From NCBI RefSeq assembly GCF_051014685.1, contig NW_027478596.1:682001-746000 (forward strand): a stretch of 64,000 nucleotides of DNA, given 5' to 3'. Source of the DNA: Ptiloglossa arizonensis (lineage: Eukaryota > Arthropoda > Insecta > Hymenoptera > Colletidae). The notes beneath the pieces are model-generated. The model saw nothing but the letters and a program-made list of their open reading frames with translations. It searched no databases and was not told the origin of the DNA. A program made the translations under genes and the position numbers. Positions 22,087 to 32,468 of the stretch are shown here, in pieces. Positions within the stretch are counted from its first letter, which is position 1. Every line of letters begins with the position of its first letter.

Positions 22087-24632
22087 GTTTCTCCGTTTCT
22101 CCGTTCATCCGTTTCTCAGTTTTTCCGTTTCTCCGTCTCTCCGTTTCTCCGTTTCTCGGTTTCCCCGTTTCTCCGTTTCTCCGTTTCTCGGTTTCTCCGT
22201 TTCTCCGTTTCTCCGATACTCCGTTTCTCAGTTTTCCGTTTCTCGGTTTCTCCGTTTCTCCGTTTTTCCGTTTCTCCGTTTCACCGTTTCTTTGTTCGTT
22301 CCTCCGTTTCTTTCGTCGTTTCTCCGTTTATTTCTTCCTTTCTCCATTTATTTCTCCGTTTCTCCGTTTCTCGGTTTCTCCGTTTCTCCGTTTCTCCGTT
22401 TCTCGGTTTCTCCGTTTCTCCGTTTCTCCGATACTCCGTTTCTCAGTTTTCCGTTTCTCGGTTTCTCCGTTTCTCCGTTTTTCCGTTTCTCCGTTTCACC
22501 GTTTCTTTGTTCGTTCCTCCGTTTCTTTCGTCGTTTCTCCGTTTATTTCTTCCTTTCTCCATTTATTTCTCCGTTTCTCCGTTTCTCGGTTTCTCCGTTT
22601 CTCCGTTTCTCGGTTTCTCGGTTTCTCGGTTTCTCGGTTTCTCCGTTTTCGGTTTCTCCGTTTCTCCGTTTCACCGTTTCTTTGTTCGTTCCTCCCTTTC
22701 TTTGTTCGTTTCTCCGTTTCTTTGTTCGTTTCTCCATTTATTTCTCCGTTTCTGCGTTTCTTTGTTCGTTTCTCCGTTTCTTTGTTCGTTTCTCGGTTTC
22801 TTTCTTCGTTTCTCCGTTTCTTTCTTCGATTCTCCGTTTCTTTCTTCGTTTCTCCGTTTCTTTCTTCTATTCTTCGTTTCGTTCTTCGTTTCTCCATTTC
22901 TTTCTTCGTTTCTCCGTTTATTTCATCATTTCTCCATTTATTTCTCCGATTCTCCTTTCCTTTCTTCGTTTCTCCGTTTATTTCTTCGTTTCTCCATTTA
23001 TATCTCCGATTCTCCGTTTCTTTCTTCGTTTCTCCGTTTCTTTCTTCATTTCTCCGTTTATTTTTTCGTTTCTCCATTTATTTCTCCGTGTCTCCGTTTC
23101 TTTGTTCGTTTTTCAGTTTCTTTGTTCGTTTCTCCGTTTCTTTGTTAGTTTCTCCGTTTCTTTGTTCGTTTCTTCGTTTCTTTCTTCGTTTCTTCGCTTC
23201 TTTCATCGTTTCTCCGTTTCTTTCTTCGTTTCGCCGTTTCTTTCTACGTTTCCTTCTTCGTTTCTCCGTTTCTTTCTTCGTTTCTTTCTTCGTTTCTCCG
23301 TTTCTTTCTTCGTTTCTCCGTTTATTTCTTCGTCTCTCCATTTATTTCTCCGTTTCTCCGTTTCTTTCTTCGTTTCTCCGTTTCCTTCTTCGCTTCTCCG
23401 TTTCTTTCTTCGTTTCTCCGTTTCTTTCTTCGTTTCTTCGTTTCTCCGTTTCTCCGTTTCTCCGTTTCTCCGTTTTTCCGTTTCTCCGTTTCTCCGTTTC
23501 TCCGTTTCTCCGTTTCTCCGTTTCTCCGTTCCTCCGTTTCTCCGGTGCTCCGTTTCTCGGTTTCTCCGTTTCTCCGTTTCTCGGTTTCTGTGTTTCTCCG
23601 TTTCTCCGTTTCTCGGTTTCTCAGTTGCTCCGTTTCTCCGTTTCTCCGTTTCTCCGTTTCTCCGTTTCTCCGTTTCTCCGTTTCACCGTTTCACCGTTTC
23701 TTTGTTCGTTCCTCCGTTTCTTTCTTCGTTTCTCCGCTTATTTCTTCGTTTCTCCATTTATTTCTCCGTTTCTCCGTTTCTTTGTTCGTTTCTCCGTTTC
23801 TTTGTTCGTGTCTCGGTTTCTTTGTTCGTTTCTCCGTTTCTTTGTTCGTTTCTCCGTTTCTTTGTTCGTTTCTCCGTTTCTTTCTTCGTTTCTCCGTTTC
23901 TTTCTTCGATTTTCCGTTTCTTTCTTCGTTTCTCCATATCTTTCTTCTATTCTTCATTCCGTTCTTCGTTTCTCGGTTTCTTTCTTCGTTTCTTCGTGTC
24001 TTTCTTCGCTTCTCCGTTTCTTTCTTCGTTTCTCCGTTTCTCCGTTTCTCCGTTTCTCCGTTTCTCCGTTTCTCCGTTTCTCCGTTTCTCCGTTTCTCCG
24101 TTTCTCCGTTTCTCCGTTTCTCCGTTTCTCCGTTTCTCCGTTTCTCCGTTTCTCCGTTTCTCCGTTTCTCCGTTTCTCCGTTTCTCCGTTTCTCCGTTTC
24201 TCCGTTTCTCCGTTTCTCCGTTTCTCCGTTTCTCCGTTTCTCCGTTTCTCCGTTTCTCCGTTTCTCCGTTTCTCCGTTTCTCCGTTTCTCCGTTTCTCCG
24301 TTTCTCCGTTTCTCCGTTTCTCCGTTTCTCCGTTTCTCCGTTTCTCCGTTTCTCCGTTTCTCCGTTTCTCCGTTTCTCCGTTTCTCCGTTTCTCCGTTTC
24401 TCCGTTTCTCCGTTTCTCCGTTTCTCCGTTTCTCCGTTTCTCCGTTTCTCCGTTTCTCCGTTTCTCCGTTTCTCCGTTTCTCCGTTTTTCCGTTTCTCCG
24501 TTTCTCCGTTTCTCCGTTTCTCCGTTTCTCCGTTTCTCCGTTTCTCCGTTTCTCCGTTTCTCCGTTTCTCCATTTCTCCGTTTCTCCGTTTCTCCTTCTC
24601 TCCGTTTCTCCGTTTCTCCGTTTCTCCGTTTA
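22087..24632 (-). repeat. Minisatellite array 3 (pyrimidine orientation)
   Basis: Alternating blocks of 8-bp words (TTTCTCCG, TTTCTCGG) and 20-bp words (with TTTCTTTCTTCG, TTTCTTTGTTCG or TTTATTTCTTCG). No orientation switch was found. A roughly 215-bp internal duplication is visible (the unusual TTTCGTCG at 22311 and 22526). The left edge is fused to nad4; the right edge ends in CCGTTTATATTAAATGATT. Confidence 0.94.
24029..24485 (-). repeat. Perfect 8-bp tract, about 57 uninterrupted copies of TTTCTCCG
   Basis: Every word is identical from about 24029 to the first variant (TTTTTCCG) at 24484. The tract then continues with only scattered variants to 24632. It is much purer than the rest of the family, pointing to a recent expansion by slippage or unequal exchange, or to an assembly-collapsed locus. 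Confidence 0.92.
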
Positions 24633-24633
24633 T

Positions 24634-24649
24634 ATTAAATGATTATAAT
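24634..24649 (+). other. 16-bp remnant of the minisatellite/nad2 junction
   Basis: ATTAAATGATTATAAT follows array 3 exactly as it follows array 1 (10011-10026) and array 2 (14170-14185). Here it is cut short and continues into unrelated repeat sequence (TTTTGATCG) instead of nad2. Confidence 0.85.
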
Positions 24650-24980
24650 AATTTTGATCGTACTTCAAAGTAAAGTGATGTTTCTTAAAATTTTAAAACA
24701 TGGAAAGTAATAATTGTCTAGGAGATATATCAATTTAACATTTGATTAATACTTGAAGAATCGAAATTTTTGGTATTTTCCTGATACCAAAGGTTGAAAT
24801 TCAGGCATAAATTTTAGAAAATGTTTGATTTTGGGACTCTTGGTGTCAGTGTACGATATGCGAGGAAGTGGCACGATTTCGCGGATTCTTAGAATTGACG
24901 TCAAATTCCAAGAATTTCCGCGAATCGAAATTTTGTTGTACTTTCGAACGAATTTCTGAATCATGGATCCCGATTTTCTT
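24650..24980 (+). repeat. About 255-bp repeat, copy 1
   Basis: The stretch from about 24650 to 24900 resembles 30170-30425 in the same orientation. Shared strings include ACATGGAAAGTAATAATTGT-like, GATACCAAAGG-like, GGGACTCTTG and GATATGCGAGGAAGTG. Its first half also matches, inverted, the end of the 540-bp family at 10240-10360. No gene is visible. The next 200 bp (24981-25194) hold nothing I recognise. Confidence 0.7.
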
Positions 24981-25194
24981 TGTATCAGGAGAACATGATA
25001 GTTGAGGACATATAGTTTTAAGTAGTTTTAGCAGTTTGATAGGATCGGGTTAAAGAAATGGAAACAAATAATGGACAAAAATAATGTTTCTGCTGTCAGT
25101 GAAATTGATTTTATTTCAATACATCAATTGAACTTGTTGAAAGTACTGTACCGTAAATTACTTTACTGTACCGTAAAAATTACTATCCTAAACT

Positions 25195-25860
25195 CGCAGC
25201 CGATTAGCTCGGTACTACCCACGACGAATAATTACTGTTCGTCGCGAGTAATACCGATTACCAGGTCTCACCACGTGGAGGTTGCTGCGAGCGGAGACCC
25301 GGAGAGAGATAGATGGAATCAAAGTTCCATGGATCTCCCTCGACACCCGATACAAACGAAGATACTAAACCAAAGAGATGGAAGGAATCAATGTTCCTTC
25401 GATCTCCTCGTTTAGTTCTGCCAAGCAATTACATTATGGAAAAATTAGGCAAAATTGGAAAAGACGCGACACGAACCGTGCAGTTGGTCCTACTAGGTCG
25501 GTCCCGTTTCCCCTCAGTGGGCCCGATTAAAGAGGAAATACACGACGCAGTCCACTCATATAGAGTGCCCCGTTTCTCCCAACTCCGCGTCAGGAACCAC
25601 GCAAAGCGTGGACCTGACTCATGGAGGATGACGAAGAGAGGGTCTTATGGCACAGGGCTTCCACAGGGACCGATGCGAACACCTGCCCCTGTGGTCGCAG
25701 CATGTTCTCTCTGGAAGCGGACGCACCAGAAGAGACGGCGATCGACCGTTCGGACCACCTACACGGCCGGTCACTTGCTTATGCAACAAGCAGTGATGAC
25801 CGGGCTGAAGAACGAGGAAGCGAGCAAAAGTAAGCTAAAGATTGGATAATTGCTTGACAG
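25195..25860. repeat. Outer unit of left palindrome arm, GC-richer
   Basis: GC content is visibly higher than in the flanks. It contains open frames of up to 178 codons (25313-25849), but the corresponding frames in the right-arm copies are shorter and differ by indels. The predicted peptides match no family I know, so I do not call a gene. Hallmark strings are CACGCAAAGCGTGGACCTGA, GGCCGGTCACTTGC and AAAGATTGGATAATTGC. Confidence 0.7.
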
Positions 25861-25948
25861 ATAACAGATATTTGTACACGGTGGCCTTAAAATTAACTTA
25901 TTCCAAGCTTAACTAAAGATCCCACGACGGTTGCGACGATAGTGTCCT

Positions 25949-26000
25949 CTTCGTTCTTCGTTCTTTGTTCTTCGTTCTTAGTTCTTCGTTCTTCGTTCTC
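25949..26000 (+). repeat. 7-bp microsatellite (GTTCTTC)n
   Basis: About seven copies of GTTCTTC with two variants. The right palindrome arm has the complementary GAAGAAC three times at 32384-32404. The word resembles the CGAAGAA half of the minisatellite unit. Confidence 0.85.
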
Positions 26001-26370
26001 CGGTGTGCCTACCTAAGAGAAACCTAAAGTCAAGGCATGATAAAAAAATGATAGAAAATAGAAATGAAGTTGGTTAGTGATTAAATACAGTCATTCAGTA
26101 ACAAAGGAAATAAAGGCAAGAATGACAAAAAAATAAACATGAAAAAACAAGTAAAAAGTAAAATCAGAGAACAAATAAAATAAATTACAGAAAGAAACAA
26201 TTAAAAACCAAAGAAAGGATTGAGAGAATGGTCGCCAGTACTGACCACCGCCTACCGGCGGCCAGTACCGGTTACCAAGGTGGGGGTCCCCCTTCCATAA
26301 ACCTAAAACGAAGAGATCCATCCACCTCCGAGGCTCCAGGAAGAATGAAATTTTAAACAACCGGGGGCTC

Positions 26371-26378
26371 CTTATATA
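26371..26378 (-). promoter_or_regulatory. TATA-box-like motif, left arm
   Basis: TATATAAG on the minus strand, flanked by GGAGGG upstream and GAGCCCCCGG downstream. The same arrangement is present on the plus strand in the right arm. If used, transcription would run outward from the palindrome centre towards 25.2 kb. Sequence match only; no evidence of activity. Confidence 0.35.
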
Positions 26379-26400
26379 CCCTCCGTAAGGTCACTTACCT

Positions 26401-27180
26401 GTTCTTCCATTGTCTTTGTTCGATCTAATCGAAATTTTCGAAGGCGAACGGTTTCGGTGAATGTTTGTTCATTTCCGCGATTGTTACTAACATTTATACA
26501 TGTTCCCAATATTGATCGAACAATGTGCATCTTATATATGTATTGCAATTAATTAAGAAACTTATAGAAATTGATTTTGATCGAGACTCGATGTTAAAAC
26601 GTGTTTCGTAAAGTTTTTAAGCATGGAAAGTAACAATTGTTCATTAAATGCATTAAGTTAACATTTGTTTAATTCTTATAATTTACACAATACGCGTAGA
26701 AGTTGTGTTTTTTACATAAAAGTGCCGAAATTCAATTAATCGCTTTTTTAGATAGAAAAATCATCGCGATGAAGACTTGTGAATCGATAATCGATACCTG
26801 TAGCCTTGAAAATGTCAGTTGGATCTCAGCGAAAAATTCCTTCGCGAACAAAGAATATTTCAACGAAATGATATTTTAAGCCATTATTTATACTAGAACA
26901 TTGTTAATAATTGTTTAATCTACAGTCCTACGACGGTTGATAATAAATATGATAAATAAACATCGAGATATTGCGAAATCTTCGAAGGCGGACGGTTTCG
27001 GTTAATGTTTGTTCATTTCCGCGATTGTTATTAACATTTATGCATGTTCCCAATATTGATCGAACAATATGCATCTTATTTAGGTATCATAAATCATTAG
27101 TTAGTTTTCAGAAATTAATTGATTTCGAAAATGAAAGCAAAATATTGATATTCATATATTTCTCGATTTGCAACCTAAAT
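26401..27180 (-). repeat. 540-bp repeat, inverted, about 1.5 units
   Basis: The landmark CGGTTTCGGTGAATGTTTG lies near 26449 and a close variant near 26990, 541 bp apart. The stretch is the reverse complement of the units at 31.3-31.98 kb, with few differences, and forms part of the palindrome arm. Confidence 0.85.
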
Positions 27181-28670
27181 TAATCTTTATAAGCAAATTA
27201 TTCATTTACAATGCAAAAGAAAATGCATTTTGTAACATTCATATTCCCAATTTTTACAGTGCAAACCATTAATTAGTTTACAAATGTTAATTTTCATAAA
27301 AAATGGAGAAATATATGTATACCAAACTCTTCGTTAAATTTTCCGATAAAATTTAATTTACATACTGTAACATAAAAGTTCGGAACGTGGAAAAATGTTT
27401 CTAACAATCGCCTAGAGACATAAACATTCGCTAAAGCAATTCGCCTTCCCAGATTTCGCAATATCTTGATGTTTGTTTATCATAATTATTAACAACCGTC
27501 GTAGGACAGTAGATTAAACAATTATTAACAATGTCCTAGTATAAATAATGGCTTAAAATATCATTTCGTTGAAATATTCTTTGTTCGCGATGGAATTGTT
27601 CTTATTGAGATCAAACCGACATTGTCAAGGCTGGAAATGTTTATCGATTCACAAACGTCTATCACGACGGTTTTTCTATCTAGAAAAGCGATTAATTGAA
27701 TTTCGACGCTTTTACATCAAGAATACAGCTTCCACGCATAATCCGAAAATTATAAGAACGAAACAAATGTTAAATTAATGTATCTAAAAAACAATTGTTA
27801 CTTTCCATGCTTTGAAACATTAAGAAACACGTTTATACCTCGAATCTCGGTCAAAATTAATTGCTGTAGGCGAATCAATCATATTTAATGCATAAATAAG
27901 ATGCATATTGTAAGATAAATGTTCGGAACATGTATAAATGTTAGTAACAATCGCGGAAATGAACAAACATTCACCGAAACCGTTCGCCTTCGCAGATTTT
28001 GCAATATCTTGACGTTCATTTATCATATTTATTAACAATCGTCGTAGGATTGTAGATTAAACCATTATTAACAATTTCCTAGTATAAATAATGGTTTAAA
28101 ATATCATTTCGTTGAAATATTCTTTGTTCACGAAGGAATTTTTCATTGAGATGCAACCGACATTCTCAAGGCTACACGTGTCGATCATCGCGAAGATTGT
28201 TCTATTCAGAAAAGCGATTAATTGAATTTCGCCGCTTTGGAGTAAAAAATGAAACTTCTACGCGTATTGTGTAAATTATAAAAATTAAACAAATGTTAAA
28301 TTAATGTATCTAATAAACAATTGTTACTTTCCATGCTTTAAAACTTTCCTAAACACGTTTTACTATAAATCTCGATCAAAAACAATTTCTGTAAGTTACT
28401 TAATCATTTTTAATGCATAAATAAGGTGCACATTGTTCAATTAATATTGAGAACATGCATAAATGTTAGTAACAATCGCGGAAATGAACAAACATTCACC
28501 GAAACCGTTCGTCTTCGCAGATTTTGCACTATCTCGATGTTTATTTATCATATTTATTAACAACCGTCATAGGATCATACTTTAGACAACTATTAACAAT
28601 GTTCTAGTATAAATAATGGCTTGAAAGTCATTACTTTCTGGAAATATTTGTTAGATCGAACAAAGACAAT
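27181..28670 (+). repeat. 540-bp repeat, direct orientation, about 2.6 units
   Basis: Landmarks at about 27420, 27960 and 28485 (spacing about 540 and 525 bp). The first 200 bp (27181-27400) are divergent AT-rich sequence with only weak resemblance to the unit. The last unit is interrupted by the 285-bp family at about 28650. No gene is visible. Confidence 0.8.
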
Positions 28671-28990
28671 CGAAGTAACCGTGCGATAAAATAAATGAAT
28701 ATTTCTCTACATATCGAAAAAATAGTTTGTATATATGCATGTATATTCCGAACGCTCAGTGACACACATATGTCACACGGCAATGAAGTGGGTTGCCATC
28801 TACTAGGGAATAGGTAAACTACACTTAAGGTGTGAAAACACCTGGCGGAGAAACGCTCAAGTTTGTTGAGGAATTGTTGTTATTTCCACCAATAGATAGC
28901 GCCACATGCATAATTTACCGACATTACAGATAAGTATTTCCATTTGTATGGTATTCCCTACCGTGCAATAAAATAAATAAATATTTTTGT
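28671..28990 (+). repeat. 285-bp repeat unit, copy 2
   Basis: Bounded by CCGTGCGATAAAATAAAT near 28680 and CCGTGCAATAAAATAAAT near 28962. The interior matches 11187-11490 over its whole length, including CACCTGGCGGAGAAACGCTC. Confidence 0.85.
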
Positions 28991-29460
28991 ACAAAGTTTC
29001 GTGTGTATCATCTTTCGAATAAATGTAAAGTTAAACGAAATCAGCGTAATGAAATTTCTCTGCATTCTAGCCTTCCTTTATACATTTAAAAAAATCTTTG
29101 ATACCTCGAAATCATGGCTACACATATCGATTATCGACTCACAAGTGTTTATCACGATGATTTTTCTACATAGAAAAGCGATTAATCGAAATTCAGCACG
29201 TTTGAGTAAGAAATACAAATTCAACGCGTATTGTGTAAATTATGAGAATTAAATAAATGCTAAACTATTGCACTAAATAGTCAATTATTACTTTCCTTGC
29301 TTTCAAACTTTACGAAACAAGTTTTTACTTTGAATCTCGATCAAAATCAATTTCTATAAGTATAATCATTTACCATGCATAAATAAGATACATATTGTTC
29401 GATTAATATTGGGAACATGCATAAATGTTAGTAACAATCGCGAAAGTAACAAATATGTTC
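28991..29460 (+). repeat. Partial 540-bp repeat at the palindrome centre
   Basis: After about 90 bp of unassigned sequence, the unit resumes near 29100 (GGCTACACATATCGATTATCG) and continues to the GTTAGTAACAATCGCG landmark at 29427, where the inverted 285-bp unit interrupts it. Confidence 0.75.
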
Positions 29461-29885
29461 TCCAAGAGACGGCAACCCATATAATTACCACGTTGCAAAT
29501 GTTTGGAATTTCAGATCATATTTGCATGCATCACAAACAATAATTTCGATATGTAGAGAAATATTTATTTATTTTATCGCACGGTAGGGAATATTATACA
29601 AATGGGATTACATATCTTTAATGTCGGTAAATTTATGCTCGTGGCGCTATCTATTGGTGGAAATAAGAACAATTCCTCAACAAACTTGAGCGTTTCTCCG
29701 CCAGGTGTTTTCACACCTTAAGTGTAGTTTACCTATTCTCTAGTAGATGGCAACCCACTTCATTGCCGTGTGACATATGTGTGTCACTGAGCGTTCAGAA
29801 TATATATTTGCATATATACAGACTATAATTTCGATATGTAGAGAAATATTCATTTATTTTATCGCACGGTTACTTCGATTGTCTT
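29461..29885 (-). repeat. 285-bp repeat, inverted, about 1.5 tandem units
   Basis: TTTCGATATGTAGAGAAATA occurs at about 29546 and 29829, spacing about 283 bp, showing that the family can be tandem. It is inverted relative to copies 1 and 2 and mirrors copy 2 across the palindrome centre. Confidence 0.85.
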
Positions 29886-30169
29886 TGTTCAATCTAACAA
29901 ATATTTCCAGAAAGTGATGACTTTCAAGACATTATTTATGCTAAAACAATGTTAATAATTGTTTAATCTACGGTCCCACGACGCTTGTTAATAATTATGA
30001 TAAATAAACGTCAAGATATTGCTAAATTTGCGAAGGCGAACGGTTTCGGTGAATGTTTGTCCATTTCCGCGGTTGTTAGTAACATTTATATGTGCTCCCA
30101 ATATTAATTGAACAATGTGCATATTATTTATGCATCACAAATGATTAAGAAACTTATAGAAATTAATTT
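29886..30169 (-). repeat. 540-bp repeat, inverted partial unit
   Basis: Carries the inverted landmark CGGTTTCGGTGAATGTTTG near 30043 and the GTTAATAATTATGATAAATA string. It runs directly into the 255-bp family. Confidence 0.8.
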
Positions 30170-30425
30170 TGATCGAGCTCCGAAGTAAAGAGGTGTTTCT
30201 TAAAGTTTTAAAATATGGAAAGTAATAATTGTCTATTAGATATATCGATGTAACATTTGATTAGTACTTGAGAAATCGAAATGCATACTTCCTTGGCGAC
30301 AGTGTTCTCCTCATACCAAAGGATGAAATTCAGACATATGTATTGTAGAAAATGTTCAATGTTGGGACTCTTGTTGTCAGGAATATATGATATGCGAGGA
30401 AGTGCCACGATTTCGCGAATGAAAA
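30170..30425 (+). repeat. About 255-bp repeat, copy 2
   Basis: Same orientation as 24650-24900, with shared GATATGCGAGGAAGTG and GGGACTCTTG strings. It carries a short unmatched segment (CATACTTCCTTGGCGACAGTG). Confidence 0.7.
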
Positions 30426-30690
30426 ATACTTCTATGAAAAATAATGTTTTAATCCATTATTTATACCTGGACATTGTTAATAATTTTTTATACCATGGTG
30501 CTACGACGGTTGTTAATAATTCTGATGAATGAACATCAAGATATTGCGAAATCTGCGAAGGGGAACGGTTTCAGTGAATTGTTGTTCATCCACGCGATTG
30601 TTATTAACATTTATGCATGTTTCGAACATTTATGTGAGAGAATGCATCTTAGTTATGGATTGTAAATTATTGATTTGCCTATAGAAATTA
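30426..30690 (-). repeat. 540-bp repeat, inverted divergent partial unit
   Basis: Inverted landmark near 30566 (GAACGGTTTCAGTGAATTG). It is more diverged than the neighbouring units. Confidence 0.7.
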
Positions 30691-31985
30691 AATTTCATCG
30701 AGAATTGAAGTAAAACGTGGTATTCATATGTTTCTCGATTTTCGATCAAAATTAATATTTGTAAAGTAATTAATGACTTATAATGCACAAACAAGATGCA
30801 CATTGTAATGTTAATATTCGGAACGTGCGTAAATGTTAATAACAATCACGGAAATGAAAAAACATTTACCAAAACCGTTCTTCTTCATAGATTTTGCAAT
30901 ATCTTGATGTTTATTTATCATAATCATTAACAACCGTCGTTGGACCATAGTTTAAACAATTATTAACAATGTCCTAGTATAAATAATGGCTTAAAATATC
31001 ATTTCGTTAAAATATTCTTTGTTCACGAAGGAATTTTTCGTTGAGATCCAACTGATATTCTCAATGTTACGGGTATCGATGATCGATTCACAAGTGTTCA
31101 TCACGATAATTTTTCTATTTAGATAAGCGATTAATTGAATTGTGACACTTTTAAGTAAAAAATGCAACTTCTGCACGTATTGTGTAAATTATAAGAATTA
31201 AATAAATGTTAAATTAATGTACCAAATAGACAATTACTACTTTCTATTCATTAAATCTTTACGAAACACGTTTTCACTTCGAATGTCGATCAAAATCAAT
31301 TTCCATAAGTTACTTAATCATTTGTAATGCATAGATAAGATGTACATTGTTCGATTAATATTGGGAGCACGCGAAAAAGTTAATAACAATCGCATACAGG
31401 AAGAAACATTCACAGAAACCGTTCGCCTTCGCAGATTTTGCAATATCTTGATGTTTATTTATCATAATTATTAATAACCGTCTTGGACCGTAGTTTGAAC
31501 AATTATTAACTATTTCCTAGTATAAATAATGGCTTAAAATATCATTTCGTTGAAATATTCTTTGTTCGCGAAGGAATTTTTCGCTGAGATCCAACTGACA
31601 TTTTCAAGGCTACAGGTATCGATTATCGATTCACAAGTCTTCATCGCGATGATTTTTCTATCTAAAAAAGCGATTAATTGAATTTCGGCACTTTTATGTA
31701 AAAAATACGACTTCTACGCGTATTGTGTAAATTATAAGAATTAAACAAATGTTAAATTAATGTATTTAATGAACAATTGTTACTTTCCATGCTTTAAAAA
31801 TTTACGAAACATGTTTTAACATCGAGTCTCGATCAAAATCAATTTCTATAAGTTTCTTAATTAATTGCAATACATAAATAAGATGCACATTGTTCGATCA
31901 ATATTGGAAACATGCATAAATGTTAGTAACAATCGCGGAAATGAACAAACATTCACCGAAACCGTTCGCCTTCGAAGATTTCGAT
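30691..31985 (+). repeat. 540-bp repeat, direct, about 2.3 units
   Basis: Landmarks at about 30853, 31397 and 31940 (spacing about 543 bp). The last unit is nearly the exact reverse complement of 26440-26900 in the left arm. Confidence 0.85.
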
Positions 31986-32034
31986 TAGATCGAACAAAGA
32001 CAATGGAAGAAACGGTAAGTCACCTTGGGGAGGG

Positions 32035-32042
32035 TATATAAG
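32035..32042 (+). promoter_or_regulatory. TATA-box-like motif, right arm
   Basis: TATATAAG in the context GAGGGTATATAAGGAGCCCC, outward-facing. A G-GTAAGC donor-like string at about 32158 and TTTCTCTTAG acceptor-like strings at 32337-32356 lie downstream, so a short spliced non-coding transcript is conceivable. Pattern recognition only. Confidence 0.35.
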
Positions 32043-32468
32043 GAGCCCCCGGTTGTTTAAAATTTCATTGTTCCCGAAGGCTCCGAGGTGGACGCATCTC
32101 TTCGTTTTAGGTTTATGGAAGGGGGACCCCTCACCATGGCAACTGGTACTGGCAGCCGGTAAGCGGTGGTCAGTACTGGCGACCACTCTCTCAATCCTTT
32201 CTTTTTTTTTCTAACTGTTTCTTTGTCTAATTTATTTCATTTGTACTCTGATTTTAATTTCTACTTGTTTTGACATGTTTATTTTTTTCCACTAACCAAA
32301 TTCATTTCTATTTTCTATTATGCCATGACTTTAGGTTTCTCTTAGGTTTCTCTTAGATACATTCTCTTAGATGTATCGGAAAACGAAGAACGAAGAACGA
32401 AGAGGACTGATGTATTGCATCCTCCGCGGGACTGTTAATTCTAAGTATAGACTAAGTTAGTTTTAAGG
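32043..32468 (+). other. Right-arm inner segment, no gene recognised
   Basis: Inverted counterpart of 25861-26400: a GC-rich block (CTGGCAGCCGGTAAGCGGTG), a long pyrimidine-rich stretch and three GAAGAAC words. Its open frames are short and not shared with the left arm. Confidence 0.6.

Larger units (their letters stand above)
25861..26400 (-). other. Left-arm inner segment (counterpart of 32000-32468)
   Basis: Apart from the microsatellite, this stretch is the inverted counterpart of 32000-32468. On the minus strand it reads TATA motif, a GC-rich block (GCCGCCGGTAGGCGGTGG), then a pyrimidine-rich stretch. No coding region is recognised: the methionine codon seen on the other arm is replaced here. 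Confidence 0.6.

Noticed and set aside
25313..25849. 178-codon open frame in the left palindrome arm
   Set aside because: The matching frames in the right arm (around 32469-32918 and 33075-33518) are shorter and change frame relative to it. No known family was recognised, and the composition follows the repeat. Conserved coding is not supported.
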